Shown here: in pieces, positions 1 to 11,529 of the stretch
Layout of the letters: every line of letters starts with the position of its first letter
Numbering within the stretch: position 1 is the stretch's first letter
NCBI GenBank assembly: GCA_963969495.1
Contig: OZ018321.1
Span: forward strand, 188,819,485-188,883,484
Source: Ceratothoa steindachneri
Taxonomy: Eukaryota > Arthropoda > Malacostraca > Isopoda > Cymothoidae
Length of the DNA: 64,000 bases
Direction of reading: 5' to 3'
Notes under the pieces: generated by a model
The model's database searches: none
What the model was told of the DNA's origin: nothing
What the model saw: only the letters and a program-made list of their open reading frames with translations
Translations under genes and position numbers: made by a program

Positions 1-30
1 TTCTTTCTCTCTCTCTCTCTTTTTCTCTCT
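1..30. repeat. CT-rich microsatellite at the window edge
   Basis: Short pyrimidine run of CT dinucleotides and T tracts. It abuts the truncated 5' end of the LINE copy that follows; the LINE homology begins at the next bases (GAGGAGTTCCCAGCACGG, also present inside copy L4 near 62753). Confidence 0.85.
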
Positions 31-199
31 GAGGAGTTCCCAGCACGGCTTCCGAAGGCAACGGTCATGCCTGACGAACCTTGTAGAATTCTTCCACTTC
101 GTTTTCAGCGAGCACGATCGGGACAAGGCGGTGGATGTGGTCTACCTAGACTTTTAGAAAGCCTTTGATAAGGTACCACACCGCCGCCTTCTCCGGAAA

Positions 200-1138
200 G
201 TGCGAGCGCTTGGCATAGACGGAAAGGTAGCCGGCTGGATCGAGAACTGGCTAAGTGGCAGACGGCAACGGGTGGTGGTGAATGGACAGTCTTCTGAGTG
301 GGTGCCCGTTACTAGCGGGGTGCCTCAAGGTTCTGTCCTGGGACCACTAGCATTCATCATCTACATCAACGACATGGACGGTGACATAGTTGCCAAGATT
401 TCCAAATTTGCCGACGATACCAAGCTTGGTATGAACGTTGCGAAGGATGGAAATACTGCCCGCCTGCAGGAAGATCTTGTGAAGATTGGGGAGTGTTCGG
501 ACACGTGGCAAATGCCTTTTAACGTGAACAAATGCAAAGTAATGCATATCGACCACAGAAACCCCCAATCTCATTATATCCTTAAGGGCACTGCTCTTGA
601 ATCAAGTGACACTGAGAAGGACTTGGGTGTTACTATCACTAGCGACCTCAAGTTCTCGAAACAGTGCATCGAGGCAGAGAAGAAAGCCCAAAGGATGTTA
701 GGCTACATAAAGCGTCAGTTTGGATACCGTAACAAGGAGATAGTACTTTGTCTGTACAACTCCCTCGTTCGGCCGCACCTGGAGTATGCCGTACAATTTT
801 GGAGTCCATCGTTTCGAAAGGACATCGCAAGGTTGGAACGCGTACAAGCTAGGGCAACCAAACTGATTCCCTCTATCCGACATAAAAGTTATGAGGATAG
901 ACTAGGGGAATTAAATCTGTTCTCGCTGGAAACCCGTAGACTGCGTGGTCAGCTCATCGAAGTTTTCAAAATACTTCGAGGTTTCGACAATGTTGACTAC
1001 CGGGATATTTTCACACTTGCTGAGAGCAGAACAAGAAATCACGGCTTTAAACTTGAACTGAAGCGCTACAACCGCGATCTGTGTGGGGAATTTTTCACGT
1101 ACAATATCTGCGGTAGTTGGAATGCATTTCCAGTGTAA
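200..1138 (+). pseudogene. Reverse transcriptase, palm to C-terminus, of LINE L1
   Basis: This would copy LINE RNA into DNA at a nicked target. The 312-residue open stretch contains SGVPQGSVLGPL (about residues 39-50), the catalytic box FADDTK (about residues 70-75), and a long thumb/C-terminal region typical of this family (RPHLEYAVQFWSP, RQARATKLIPSI-like, SYEDRL, FKLELKRYNRDLCG). The first methionine is not the true start: homologous sequence continues upstream through a stop codon near 153. The stop at 1136 is premature compared with copy L2, which reads about 30 codons further. The fold and active-site box are intact here, unlike in L2-L4. Confidence 0.88.
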
Positions 1139-1256
1139 GTTGTCAACAGTGAATCTGTTGACCAGTTCAAGTCAAGACTAGACAGGGTCTTGAAAAATTG
1201 CTGTTTAAGACCGTAAAGCATTTGAGCAGAGATTTGCTCGCTCGACTGCTAGTCCA

Positions 1257-1301
1257 AAGGTACCCTCATTGAATGGACCGTAAGGTCTTCTAGGGTACTT
1301 T
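1257..1301 (+). promoter_or_regulatory. 3' stem-loop of LINE L1 with GTAA tetraloop
   Basis: The outer stem pairs AAGGTACCCT (1257-1266) with AGGGTACTTT (1292-1301), with one G-U pair. Inside it an inner stem GGACC/GGTC closes a GTAA loop, which fits the GNRA tetraloop class. LINEs of the L2/CR1 type are known to use a 3' RNA stem-loop recognised by their own RT. The same structure is found at 35623-35666 and, with compensatory changes, at 50024-50067. Confidence 0.75.
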
Positions 1302-1333
1302 CTTTCCTTGTTACTCCTTGTTACTCTTTTACT

Positions 1334-1437
<104 letters not shown>

Positions 1438-1578
1438 TAAGCTGCACTGACGCATTTAGGGTATCCAGTTACCATAGCAACTTCTCGGCCAATCGATTCA
1501 GCATCAAATTGGATTAATTCTAGAAATTTTAAGTTAAAATTGAAATGGGTGATGAGGGCCATTACGATATGCAATATA

Positions 1579-2882
1579 CGAGGGGAGGTCAATAGGTTTT
1601 GCGAATCGGTAGGGCAAAACAGAAGAAGGGGGATGGCTGTTTGTGGGGGTGTTAGGACAAGTTATGACAAGTCAGGACCTACAGCTGCACGCTCCTGCCT
1701 CGTCTATTTAAGAAGCAGTAGCTGATCGCAGATCGTCAGTCACAAATTTTTCAACAATGGAGAAGGTTGAGCACCGCGCAGTGATCAAATTTTTGACCAA
1801 GGAAGGCAAGAATGCAAAAGAGATCCATGAACGCATGGTTGCAGTTTACACCGACACCGCCCCTTCCTATGCAACCATTGCTCGCTGGAATAGGGATTTC
1901 TGCCATGGTCGTGAGTCCCTTGAAGATGACCCCCGTCCAGGACACCCGTCAGACGTGACCAACGAGGACAATGTGGCCCGTGTGGAGAGGATCATCCTCA
2001 AAAATCGACGGGGGAAGTTTGAAGAAATCGAGTGACAACTTGGAATATCACATGGAAGTATTATCAACATCATCCACGATAATTTGGCCATGACCAAGGT
2101 CTCTGCCCGTTGGGTCCCTAGAAACATCACGAAACCTCACGCCCAATGATCGACTTCAACGTCGTCAAAGTTCGGAGGAGCTGCTGCTCCTGTACAACCA
2201 AGACCCGGCGGGATTCGAGTCACGCATAGTGACAGGTGATAAAATGTGGGTCCATCACTGGGATTCCGAGACCAAGCTCGAAAGCATGGCTTAGAAGCAC
2301 AGGGGCTCTCCGACCCCCATCAAGTTCTGGACCCAACCCTCAGCCGGGAAGATCATGGCTACCATCTTCTGGGATTCTGAGGGAGTGTTGATGGTGGACT
2401 ATGCGCCTCGTGGAAGGACCATCACAGGCCAATATTACGCCGAGGAACTGGCTGGGTTGAAGAAGTGCAACCATCAGAAGCGGCGCGGCAAGTTGACACG
2501 CGGTGTCCTGCTCCTCCACGACAATGCCCCTGTCCCCAAGGCCAGAGTTGCACAAGCTGCCCTGCACGAGTGCGGATTCGAGGAGCTCAACCATCCCCCC
2601 TACAGTCCAGATCTGGGCTCTAGCGACTACTTTTTATTCCGCCAGCTCAAGGCTGCACTGCGTGGACGCCGGTTTGGGGACGATGAAGATGTCCAGCTCG
2701 CCGTCCAGGAGTGGATTGAACAGCAGTCGGGAGATTTCTGGTTGTCGGGAATTCGAAGCCTCAGGGACAAGTGGCGCAAGTGCATTGAAGACGAGGGTAG
2801 TTATATTGAAAAATAATAAAACACTTTTCCTCATATCTCGTTTCCTTATATCCGAATTGCAAAACTTATTGACCGCTCCTCG
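1579..2882 (+). mobile_element. mariner transposon, near full length
   Basis: A 1,304-bp element bounded by inverted ends and flanked by TA on each side (1577-1578 and 2883-2884), the target duplication expected for Tc1/mariner. The left end reads CGAGGGGAGGTCAATAGG and the reversed right end reads CGAGGAGCGGTCAATAAG, continuing into GTTTTGC in both. About 27 of the first 32 positions match. Length, TA flanks and the DD34D transposase all agree with the mariner family. The coding region is broken, so it cannot move on its own. Confidence 0.93.
1757..2816 (+). pseudogene. mariner transposase (DD34D), frameshifted
   Basis: The transposase binds the inverted ends and cuts and pastes the element. 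The N-terminal helix-turn-helix part (1757-2035) starts MEKVEHRAVIKFLTKEG and includes RWNRDFCHGR. After a stop at 2033 and frame changes come SARWVPRNI, then VTGDK (first aspartate) and HHWDSETK. The second open part (2355-2816) holds LLHDNAP (second aspartate) and YSPDLGSSDYFLF (third aspartate); 34 residues separate the last two, as in true mariners. All three catalytic residues are still readable. Lesions are the stop at 2033, frame shifts between 2035 and 2220, and a stop near 2292. An AATAAA overlaps the end at about 2814. Confidence 0.92.
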
Positions 2883-3479
2883 TACATCTATGAACGAGAT
2901 TAATAAAAATGATTTCATGCCGTGTTATCAGACTTCCGTTGGCTTATCAGCCATTGTTTCTATCCTACGAGCAGTCTGTCGTGTTAGGATCCGTCGTACT
3001 AAATGCTTTAACCGTATTTAAGATCATAGTAGTTTAAATTCCCCCAGTGCTCCCTGTAAATAGCGCCTATATCGTCCTCTATCCTGCTTTCTCTAGTTTC
3101 AAAGATTAATCATCTCAACATGACTACCTCATCTCTTCCTTAATCCCCTTATCTCCTACTTGCCCGTTGTCTTAAAAACTCTCCTTTAATCCTCAACAAA
3201 AAAATTTATCAGGCTTTCGTCATCTTTATAGGGCGGAATAAAGCCTCCCATTTTATTAAGTTTACCCATCAAGATACAGGGGTTTCTTCCCTGCCTCCTT
3301 TTTAAGAATTCTTTATTCCGAGAGGGGCCTCATTTCATTTTATACCACACTTAAAAGCACTGTTCCTCTTTCCACCCTCTAACTCCATACCCTCTCGCCT
3401 TTGCCTACTTTCCCCGTCGGTATTTTAACCTCAGCGTGCTGTAGTTAAACAAAGCAAATTCCATTTGTACCCTCGTCAC

Positions 3480-4940
3480 ATCTGAGAAGCTCGATTTATT
3501 TTGCCTTGCGGAAATATTGCTTTTCGACGCTACAAACGTTATTCGGGCCCACTGTCACCCCTAATGGCGGGAGTGGTTTAATTACGGCTCAACATCTCTG
3601 GCCCCCTTTCACTCCGGGCACTTTTAATGTCCTCGCCTCCTTGCCTCTGAAGCCCACTCTCAAAATCGCAATTATCTCCCGCCCTCTTGGGTACCCCCCC
3701 TTCCCCTGACAGATTCATTAATGAATCGGGGAAATCTTTAAATATGGACTTCTCTAACTACTCTGCACAACCCTTCTTAGTCCAGGAGATTTTAATATCC
3801 CCATCATACTCCCTCTTATCTCAGACTTCTCAAACTTTATGCGTTCTCTCTCTCTCAATCTGTTACATCCCTCACCCACATTTATGGAAATATACGTGAC
3901 ATTGTTGTTTCGTACTTTTTAAATCATAGCTTTTCAATAAATCAACTGATACACAGCAAATTATGAATAATTCCTCATCCACTTATGTTTCTTTCTTCCT
4001 CTTCCATCAAACTCGACATTACCTTCTGTCTCCAAGTCTAACAATCGGCATCTCTCCCCGATTGATCAGGAACTGGCATCCAAAACGACCTTGCCTCATT
4101 CCTTTCTTTATTAAACAACTCCTTTCGCATTTCTGACCGCCAATCTGCGCTCATTTAAGATGATTTATATATTTCACTGAGGACTTACAGTTTAACGTCG
4201 GATCCAGACTAAGGTTATCTACAACGCATTGCAGCCGCCATAAAGGAGACCAGAAACCAGACTCCATCCAGCAACTTACCGCACCCGATGTAGGTTAACT
4301 TTGCTGCAATCGGAAAACGGCATTTCCACTCACTAAGCCCTAGCGTTCCTTACTGCAAACAAAACAGTTCATACACACAACTATTCAAGCCTCACGCTCG
4401 TCTCTCTTCATATCTGTCACTTCGGTCTCTTTCTCCGATCACTCCTGCAGTTTTACCTACATTTTGCTCAGACAAGATGGTTCATATCCGTTTTCTGATT
4501 CCCTCTACCTCTGTTCCTCGACACCGGATAATCCACTCCCTCCCACACCAGAACTCATATCTCTCGCTACAGTGGGCCGCGAAGGGCTAACATCCTCTTT
4601 CTCTTCGTAAACAATCTATTCTCCTCACGAATCTTTTCCCCCAAGCCTTCAAGGTGAATTTCCCTGCTGACCTTCTTCAATGTCTCATTGTTGTCTTTAA
4701 AACTTCCCTCTCGTTCGGTGTGGTACCATCTGATTTCAAACAGGCTAATGTTCGCCCAATCCTTACGGAGGTTAACGTGAACCCAAACGAGCCGGCAGGC
4801 TGCCACCCAATCACTCACCCACCAAGCTTTTATAAAGCTCTAGACTGGCTGGTGCCAACCAGTGTTCTAGATTACATGGCTCTTCCCGACATTGATAGGA
4901 TCTTCCAATCTAGTTTAAAAGGGAGACTTGTCTGAAATGT
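3480..4940 (+). mobile_element. Decayed LINE: endonuclease and start of RT
   Basis: Many stops, but family motifs survive in order. Near 3790-3900 is an endonuclease remnant (GDFNIP, then THIYGNILDIVVS, matching the usual GDFN and TH-GHTLDLV boxes of AP endonucleases). Near 4640-4830 is the RT entry (LPADLLQCLIVVFKTSL-like, then GVVPSDFKQANVRPIL and NPNEPAGCHPI). The most readable block is 4654-4935. It resembles LINEs common in fish and invertebrates; the clade is not assignable by eye. No RT active site remains. Homology may extend left toward 3050 but I cannot support that. Confidence 0.65.
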
Positions 4941-5574
4941 AGCTATCCCTTTTAACTGGCATCCTTTGGTCTTGAAGATGTACTTGGTTTATTTGAACTC
5001 GGATTTGGATGAAACTGATAAATTCAATTCCCAACGAATAGTTAGCCTCAAGTTGAAGTAAGAGTGGTAGCATTGACCGGGGAGAGAGTCCTACCAGTTT
5101 CTCCAAGTCTAGACATCACGCATTTAAATAACCTTATTGGGAGTGAGAGGACTTGTTCCGAAGGGGCATAAAACTAACAAGTTTCAGCCAGCTACATAAA
5201 TCAGGATTAAGAGTTTTCCGTTGGTTTAGTTCCAAGGATATGAAACCCAATAAAAAACATGAAGAACCAAGAATTTAGGAAAATATATTGAATGCTTTCT
5301 GCGCCCTGTAGGAAGTGGATTCAAAGGGTCTCCATCGTAATGATTATTTCTTCAAATTGACTATGACATTTAATTTCCCCTTGGGAATAATCATCGCGAA
5401 CGGGTAGATAAAAAAAATTAAACAGGAAATGTGAAAAAGATAAAAAGACCTGTAACGACGTCAATAATAAATATTGTGGCAGAAAGGCGCAAAAAAGCTT
5501 CCACAAGTAAATTTCCATCATGTGGACAGACACTAAAAGGTACAAATTTTACCCGCTTTGTGGGATAATTTTTA
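4941..5574. other. No recognisable feature
   Basis: AT-rich unique sequence. Short open frames on the minus strand (5321-5545) are hydrophobic and match nothing I recognise. Confidence 0.6.
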
Positions 5575-6400
5575 TTCTTTGACTGGACGTCAACGAGTCA
5601 GAGTACAAACAAGGTCTGCTGACCAAAATGTCGCGTGCACTCACTTATTCTGATTTATTTCATTACGACTTTGATAACTTTGGCAATTCTATCATTCGAA
5701 AGAGAATGTAAACACCTTAAGGGATTCAAATTTGGTTAGAATCGGACGAATAGTAATGATGTTATTGCCCCCCCCCCCCAAACTAATTCCTTGATAACCC
5801 TCGGGGACTTTGGCAATTATATTATTTGAGAGGGAATGTAAAACAATATAAGGGTTTCAAATTTCGTTAGAATCAGCCGAATAGTTATGATGTTATTGCC
5901 CTCGCAAAAACTAACTCCCGGGCTAACCTTAGGACGACCTTAGCAATTATGTTATTCGAAAGAGAATGTAAAACAACATAATGGGTTCAAATTTCGTTAG
6001 AATTGGCCGAATAGTTATGATGTTATTGCCAAAACAGAATAATTCCCTGGCTAACCTTGGGAGGACTTTGGCAATTAAATCATTCAAAATATAATGTAAA
6101 CCAACATAAGGATTTCAAATTTCGTCAGAATCTGCCGAATAGTTATGATGTTATTGCCAAACCAATATAATTCCCAGGCTAACCTTGGGAGGACTTTGCC
6201 AATTGTATCTTCGAAAGAGAATGTAAAACAACATAAGGGTTTCACATTTTGCTAGAATTGGCTGAATTGTTACAATGTTATTAAAAAAAAAGCAAAACGT
6301 GGACCGAACGACCGACCGACCGACGACATAGTGAGATGTAGAATCGCCCGCGACTAAAAGGTCACAACTTTCTAAAAGTTTATTAAAAAGCAGAACTAAA
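5575..6400 (+). repeat. Element with five ~128-bp tandem units
   Basis: Starts with a segment containing CAAGGTCTGCTGACC and TTATTCTGATTTA, then carries about five degenerate tandem units. Each unit ends with GTTATTGCC or similar, at about 5769, 5900, 6030, 6158 and 6282, a spacing of 124-131 bp. It closes with a short ACCG-rich run (GACCGACCGACCGAC near 6310), GACATAGTGAGATGTAGA and CGCCCGCGACTAAAA. The same start, units and end occur inverted at 51365-51785, so this is a defined repetitive element and not just a local satellite. No coding potential is seen. Confidence 0.8.
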
Positions 6401-6510
6401 TTATATCAAAATATATATTTTTTTAATTAAAATGGCGGCCTTAACTTTTTGTCGCACCTCATTTATGGAATAGGAAAGGCGAAAAAATGGTCACACCCTA
6501 ATTGTATAGT

Positions 6511-8638
6511 CTCAAATAGTATAGCACATTATAGCATAGTATAACATAACATATTATTGCATAGTGGTGCTTATCATATTAGAGCATAGTATAATATGGC
6601 ATAGTATGTTATAGCATAACATAGTATAGTATAGCATAGCATAGCAAAACTTAGTATAGTAAAGTATAATATAGTATAGTAATGTAGTAAAGTATCTCCT
6701 AGCAGAGTATAGCCTAGCCTAGCATATCCTAGTATAGCCTAGTATTCTCTAGAATCGTATAATATTTTATACCATAATCTAGTATAGCCTCGAATAGTAG
6801 CCTGGCAAAACCTAGCTTACCGTAGGATAGCCTATATAGTATTATCTCACCTAGCATAATAAAGCTTAGCGTAGTATAGACTAGCCTAGATTGCCTAATA
6901 TAGTAAATCCTGCCTAGTCTAGCCTAGTATATCATAGCATAGAATAACAGAGTAGATTATGTCATAGCATAGCCTACCATAGTACAGCCTAGTCTAGCTT
7001 CAGATAGCCTAGTCTAGCCTAGCCTAGCCTAATTTAGTAAAACCAAGTCTAGCCTATGATTCCCTATAATAGTAGAACTTACCATACGATAGTCTAGCGT
7101 AGCTAGCATAGTATAGCTTAGCCTTACATAGTGTAGCTTAACCTGGCATGGTATGACTTAGCCTAGACTAATTTAGCCTAGCCTAGCCTAACAGAGAATG
7201 TATAGTATGGCCTATCTTAGCCTAGAAGCCACAGTAAAGCCTAGCCTAACATAGCCTAGCATATATAGGATAGTAAAGCTTACCACAATATAGCATAGTA
7301 TAGCTTATCATAGTATAGCTTAGGCTAGAATAGTAAATCTTACCACAATATAGCATAGTATAGCTTATCATAGTATAGCCTAGGCTAGAATAGTATAGCA
7401 TATCCTAACCTAATATAGTTTAAAAATAGTTTAACATAGTATTGCCTAGCCTATCCTCGTATAGCCTAGGCTAGCCTAGCCTTGCAAAGCCGAACATAGT
7501 ATAGCCTATCTATCATAGCCTACCTTACCCTAATCTAGCTTAGCATAATATAGAATAAGCATAGTATAACCTAGCCTAGCATAGTATAAACTAGTCTAGC
7601 ATAGTATAGCCTAGCTCAACATAGTATATCCTATCCTATTCTAGCATGGTATATCTTAGCATAGCACACCTAACCATAGTCTAGCCTAGCCTACCCTAGC
7701 TTATGCTAGCTTCGCATGGTACACTATAATCTAGCCTAGTTTAGCCTAGTATAGTCCAGCATAGCCTTGTATAACATAGAATACCATTGTATAACCCAGC
7801 CTAGTATATAATAGCATAGAATTGCCTAGAATAGCATAGTATACCCTAGAGTAGCCTAGTATACCCTAACCTAGCCTAGTATAGAATTGCATATATAGGT
7901 TATCATAATATACATTAGAATAACCTAGCTTAGTATAGTATACCTGAGCCTATCACAGTGTATCCTAGCCTAGCTTAGCGCAGCCTACAATTCTATATTA
8001 AAATTTAGTCTAGCCTAGTATATTCTATCCTATCTTATCCTAGTTAGCATATTCTAGCGTAGACTAGCATAGCCTAGTATAGTATATCATAGCCTTCCTT
8101 ACCTTACCTTAACCTAGCCTAGTTAGTATAGTATAGTATATCATAGTATTGCCTAGCTTAGGCTAGCCTATTAGATCCTAGCCTAGTCTTGCATAGATGC
8201 ATAACATAGCCTGCTCTACCCTAACAATGCCTCGCTTATCCTAGCCTGGTATAGCGAAGACTAGCTTAGTGTAGCATAGCTTAGTATATCATAGCCTAAC
8301 CTAGCATACCATAGCGTAGCATAGCATGGTATAGCCTTTCATGCCCTGCCTAGCCTAGTATAGCTTAGCATAGCATAGCATAACCTAGACTAGCATTAAC
8401 TATCCTAGACATGTATTACCTATACTATACTATTATACCCTAGTCAACCATAGCTTATTATTGTTTAGCCTAACATACTATATGCTATCCTAGCATAGCA
8501 TATTATAGCCTAAATTAGCATAGTATATTTTACCCTTGTACATTATATCTTAGCATAGCTTAGCATAGTATAGCCTAGAATATAATACCTTAGCATAGCA
8601 TAGCCTATTTTAGGCTATTCTAGAGTATAACAGAGTAT
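6511..8638. repeat. 2.1-kb degenerate pentanucleotide array (TAGCN)
   Basis: About 425 units of a 5-bp repeat, mostly TAGCC, TAGCA, TAGTA and TAACC variants, read on the plus strand (for example AGCCTAGCATAGTATAGCCT). Units are mixed rather than in blocks. It has no long open frame. It lies between the 128-bp-unit element (left) and a single further unit of that element (right), so it grew inside or beside that element. It is not the arthropod telomere repeat TTAGG. Confidence 0.92.
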
Positions 8639-8830
8639 CAGCTGAAAAGTTATGCTGTTATTAACAAAAAAAAATAATTCTCGGGATAACCTTGGGAGAA
8701 CTTTGGCAGTTATATTATTCGAAAGAGAATGTAAAACAACATATGGGTTTCAAATTTCATTAGAATCGGCTCGTGACCTGACTCGCACGCGACTAAAAAT
8801 GGGCCAATGTAACTTATTAAAATCTTCTCA
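8639..8830 (+). repeat. Single 128-bp unit and 3' end of the tandem-unit element
   Basis: After the pentanucleotide array the unit sequence returns (TTCGAAAGAGAATGTAAAAC and GGGTTTCAAATTTCATTAG). The element's terminal motif GACTCGCACGCGACTAAAA follows near 8775, comparable with the end near 6340-6360. Confidence 0.75.
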
Positions 8831-9833
8831 TGCTTTGACAATAACTACTGGACTTTCATAGTTTACATCCTCATTGACCCCAAAAGCGAATGGGGAGGCA
8901 AGTTTGAGCGATATGCACTCGACTCCCAAGCTTCTAAACTAATTTCCGCTTCTTATGATTATTCTGACTACGTATCTTCCATGTATTTTCATTTCATCTA
9001 ATTTCTTCATTATCTTTACGAATATTGAAAACTTTTTTGCAAACCTGCCTTTGTTGGTTTAGAATTTGGGGGCCCTAATCTTAATTACAAATTAATCATT
9101 TGGGGTTTTGATTTGTGCATTTTATTTCGGACGGACCTCTGCCATTAAATAAAATCACGCACCTCCAACATCATCTAAAACTCCTCCTTTCTTCGTGATG
9201 GAGTGGTGATTGGATTCATAGGGCTTCTTCTCGCGTGAAGAGGAAGTGGTCACTTGTTTCAGAGGTTCTTTATAATCCCCCCTCTCTGATGCTCGTTCTG
9301 AGTGCAAGGTATAGGTGATGGGGATAAGCAGTAGAATGCAACCGAGTGAGATGATATGTTGCTCAGAGACCCTTCCTGAAAGAATGATTTATTTTAAGTG
9401 TGAAATAACACAAAATATATCAATAAGATATGTCAAAATAAGATATATCAACGCAACGGAAGTGGCTTCAAATTAAAAAAAATGATTAAGAAAGCTTTGC
9501 GTGGACCTTCACAGTGACACCATTTTGATTTCGAATTTTTCTTTCGTTTTGATGTCCTTGATCTTCTGTTTCGTCTCTGGTCCTATTCATTCCCTGCCGT
9601 GTCAAATGACCTCGCAGGAAAACAAGTATTTTTTCTCTCAATTGTCAAAATTAGACATAACAATAACAGACCTAAACAAGGACAATTCACCCCGAATCTA
9701 GTAGTATGAAGATATCGGAAAGGTTAATGGAAGGGAAACTTCACTAGTGAAATATTTCCCCATGGAGCGTTAATGGGCGATAATTTTAATTTATTTTTAA
9801 TGTGAGAAACCTATGTCGACACCTCCCATAACT
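8831..9833. other. No recognisable gene
   Basis: Unique AT-rich sequence with scattered short open frames (for example 9501-9701) that show no known motif. Confidence 0.6.
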
Positions 9834-9927
9834 ACATCCATACAGAGGTTGGCCAAAATAATGCAAACACCGGCTAATTTAACTTGTTTACCTGAACAAC
9901 ATTTATATGATATAAAATTTAGAATAA

Positions 9928-10941
9928 GTGAATTTTTTTTTAATATGTTACAGATTATTATTTTATTCTACAAGAGGAACAACTTCGCCACTCCTCCTTA
10001 CAGAGGTGGCGCCCCTGGTTCTGCCCAGGACGCCACCCTGGAGGGTACCACATTTGCCTATTTGTCGCCACGCCTCTGCCCCCAAAGCTTGTACTGCGCC
10101 GGGAGTATTGCGTTCGACCTTTATGGAGCACACCTCGTGTCACGCTGGAACCGTGCCAGTGTATACGGATGGCTCCAAGTCCCAAGAGGGGGTCGGCTTC
10201 CACGCCGTATCCCCTCTGTTTGAAGTCAGCGGGGCTCTACCAGGCGCTGCGTCTGTCTTCACGGCCGAGCTGGTGGCAATACACCACTCGGTACGGGAGA
10301 TTACGCGACGTGCCCGGTTCGGAGACCGGATTGTGATCTATAGCCACTCACAAAGCGCCCTGAGTGCTCTCGGGGCATTGGAATCTCCGCATCCCCAGGT
10401 TCGCGATATCCGTGACGCCACGGTTTTGGCGAGCCGGGCAGATATCGAGATTATCTTCTGCTGGGTTCCTGGACATGTAGGAATTGCGGGGAATGAACGC
10501 GCCGATGAGGGCGCCAAAGAGTCCGCGAGGACTCTGCGACCGGACCAGCGTTTCGCTCTTCCTCACACCGACTACATGGCAGGAATACGGGCAGCTCTTC
10601 GGACTGCTTGGCAAAGAAGATGGGAGACGGTCGAAGGGAACTTAAAGTTGCGTGCCATTGCGCCGCGACTGTTCCCATGGACCTATCCCCCAATGCCGCG
10701 GCGGCTTCAGGTTGCTTTCTGTCGTCTCCGAATCGGACACACTCGTGTGACGCATCGCTATTTGATGGAGCGCTCGCTTGCGCCCTATTGCGACGACTGC
10801 GTCGTCCCTCAGACTGTTCGGCACATTCTTGTCGAATGTCCCAGTCTGGGTGATCTTCGCGCACGATACCTGTCCCGGACCGGGATGGGCGGGGTCGCTA
10901 CCGCCTGTCCCTTGTACTCGGGACGGATTCGTGCACATTGA
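9928..10941 (+). pseudogene. RNase H and C-terminal zinc knuckle of LINE copy A
   Basis: The longest clean open stretch in the window (337 codons), but only its part after about 10150 is LINE protein. RNase H would remove the RNA strand after cDNA synthesis. Visible acid residues are the D in VYTDGSK, the E in FTAELVA and the D in GNERADEGAK. The third position, normally D in a YSDSQSAL-type box, is H here (IYSHSQSALSAL). After it come RRLQVAFCRLRIGHTR and a C-x2-C...H-x4-C knuckle (YCDDC through VRHILVEC). Expected RT is absent. The start at 9928 is in flanking Tc1-like DNA and is not biological. Confidence 0.87.
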
Positions 10942-11247
10942 CTTGTGGACTTGTTGACTTTTGGGGGAAGGCCGGGCTTCTCCCCTTTATTTTAAGGTTC
11001 TTTTTTGTTTTTTTGTTTGTTATTGTTTTGTTTGTATGTTGCACTCTCATGCACCGGGGTGAGGGGGACCTCCCCCTGCTGCCGGAGATTGCTTCCTGAT
11101 TGTTAAGTTTTTCCAATTTATATCATTGTTGTGTTTTCATATTTTTATTTTAAAGTAGCCTAGTTCTAGGCTGTCGTGTTTTTCGGCGACTTATGCCCAA
11201 GTGGGCAGTTGCCAGATGGGCTCTATAAAATTAAAAAAAAAAAAATC
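9975..11247 (+). mobile_element. LINE copy A (RNase-H-bearing, I/R1-like), 3' part
   Basis: A 5'-truncated non-LTR element consisting of RNase H, a C-terminal zinc knuckle, a 3' untranslated region and a terminal A run (11229-11243 region) after GCCAGATGGGCTCTATAAAATT. The same 3' end (GTCAGATGGGCTCTTAATATTT) ends copy D near 16870, so the 3' boundary is well supported. GC-rich coding sequence contrasts with the AT-rich surroundings, suggesting a fairly young insertion. RNase H downstream of RT places it with the I/R1/LOA-like groups. Confidence 0.88.
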
Positions 11248-11529
11248 CTTCTTACAGAAGGAGCTTGCGCTTCGCTGGCAGACTTTCGGTCTGTGTCCTA
11301 CGGCCTATCATGATTCTTTTTTTTCTCGATCTAAATTTGCTTTAATAATTTTCATGCCAAAATTTTAAGAAATTCTCTGAACTTCATCATCTGTAATTTT
11401 TTTAGTTTAAAAAAATTCATAAAAATTCGATACTTATATTTATTTCTGAACTTCACCATTTTATTTTTTGATATTATAAAGGAATTATTAGAAATGACTT
11501 TGATAAAAAAATTAAATACAAGCCTCAGG

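Larger units (their letters stand above)
31..1330 (+). mobile_element. LINE copy L1 (CR1/L2-type), 5'-truncated
   Basis: A non-LTR retrotransposon fragment starting in the RT fingers/palm (QHGFRR, YLDF, KAFDKVP) and running to the 3' end. It is closely related to copies at 34229-35690 and 61810-64000 and more distantly to 48345-50085. It has no LTRs. Its 3' end carries a hairpin (1257-1301), then short direct repeats of the form CTTGTTACTC, and then a CT microsatellite. An in-frame TAG lies just after the first catalytic aspartate (YLDF, near 153), so the copy is dead. The clade (CR1/L2-like) is inferred from the motifs and the 3' structure, not from a tree. Confidence 0.9.

Noticed and set aside
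5769..6282. CRISPR-like regular repeats
   Set aside because: Units of ~128 bp are degenerate and contiguous with no spacers; the sequence is clearly eukaryotic.
6511..8638. Pentanucleotide array as telomere repeat
   Set aside because: The core is TAGCN with variable last bases, not TTAGG, and it is embedded in another repeat element.
9813..10223. 136-codon plus-strand open frame overlapping the RNase H region
   Set aside because: It is in a different frame from the motif-bearing one and shows no family motif.
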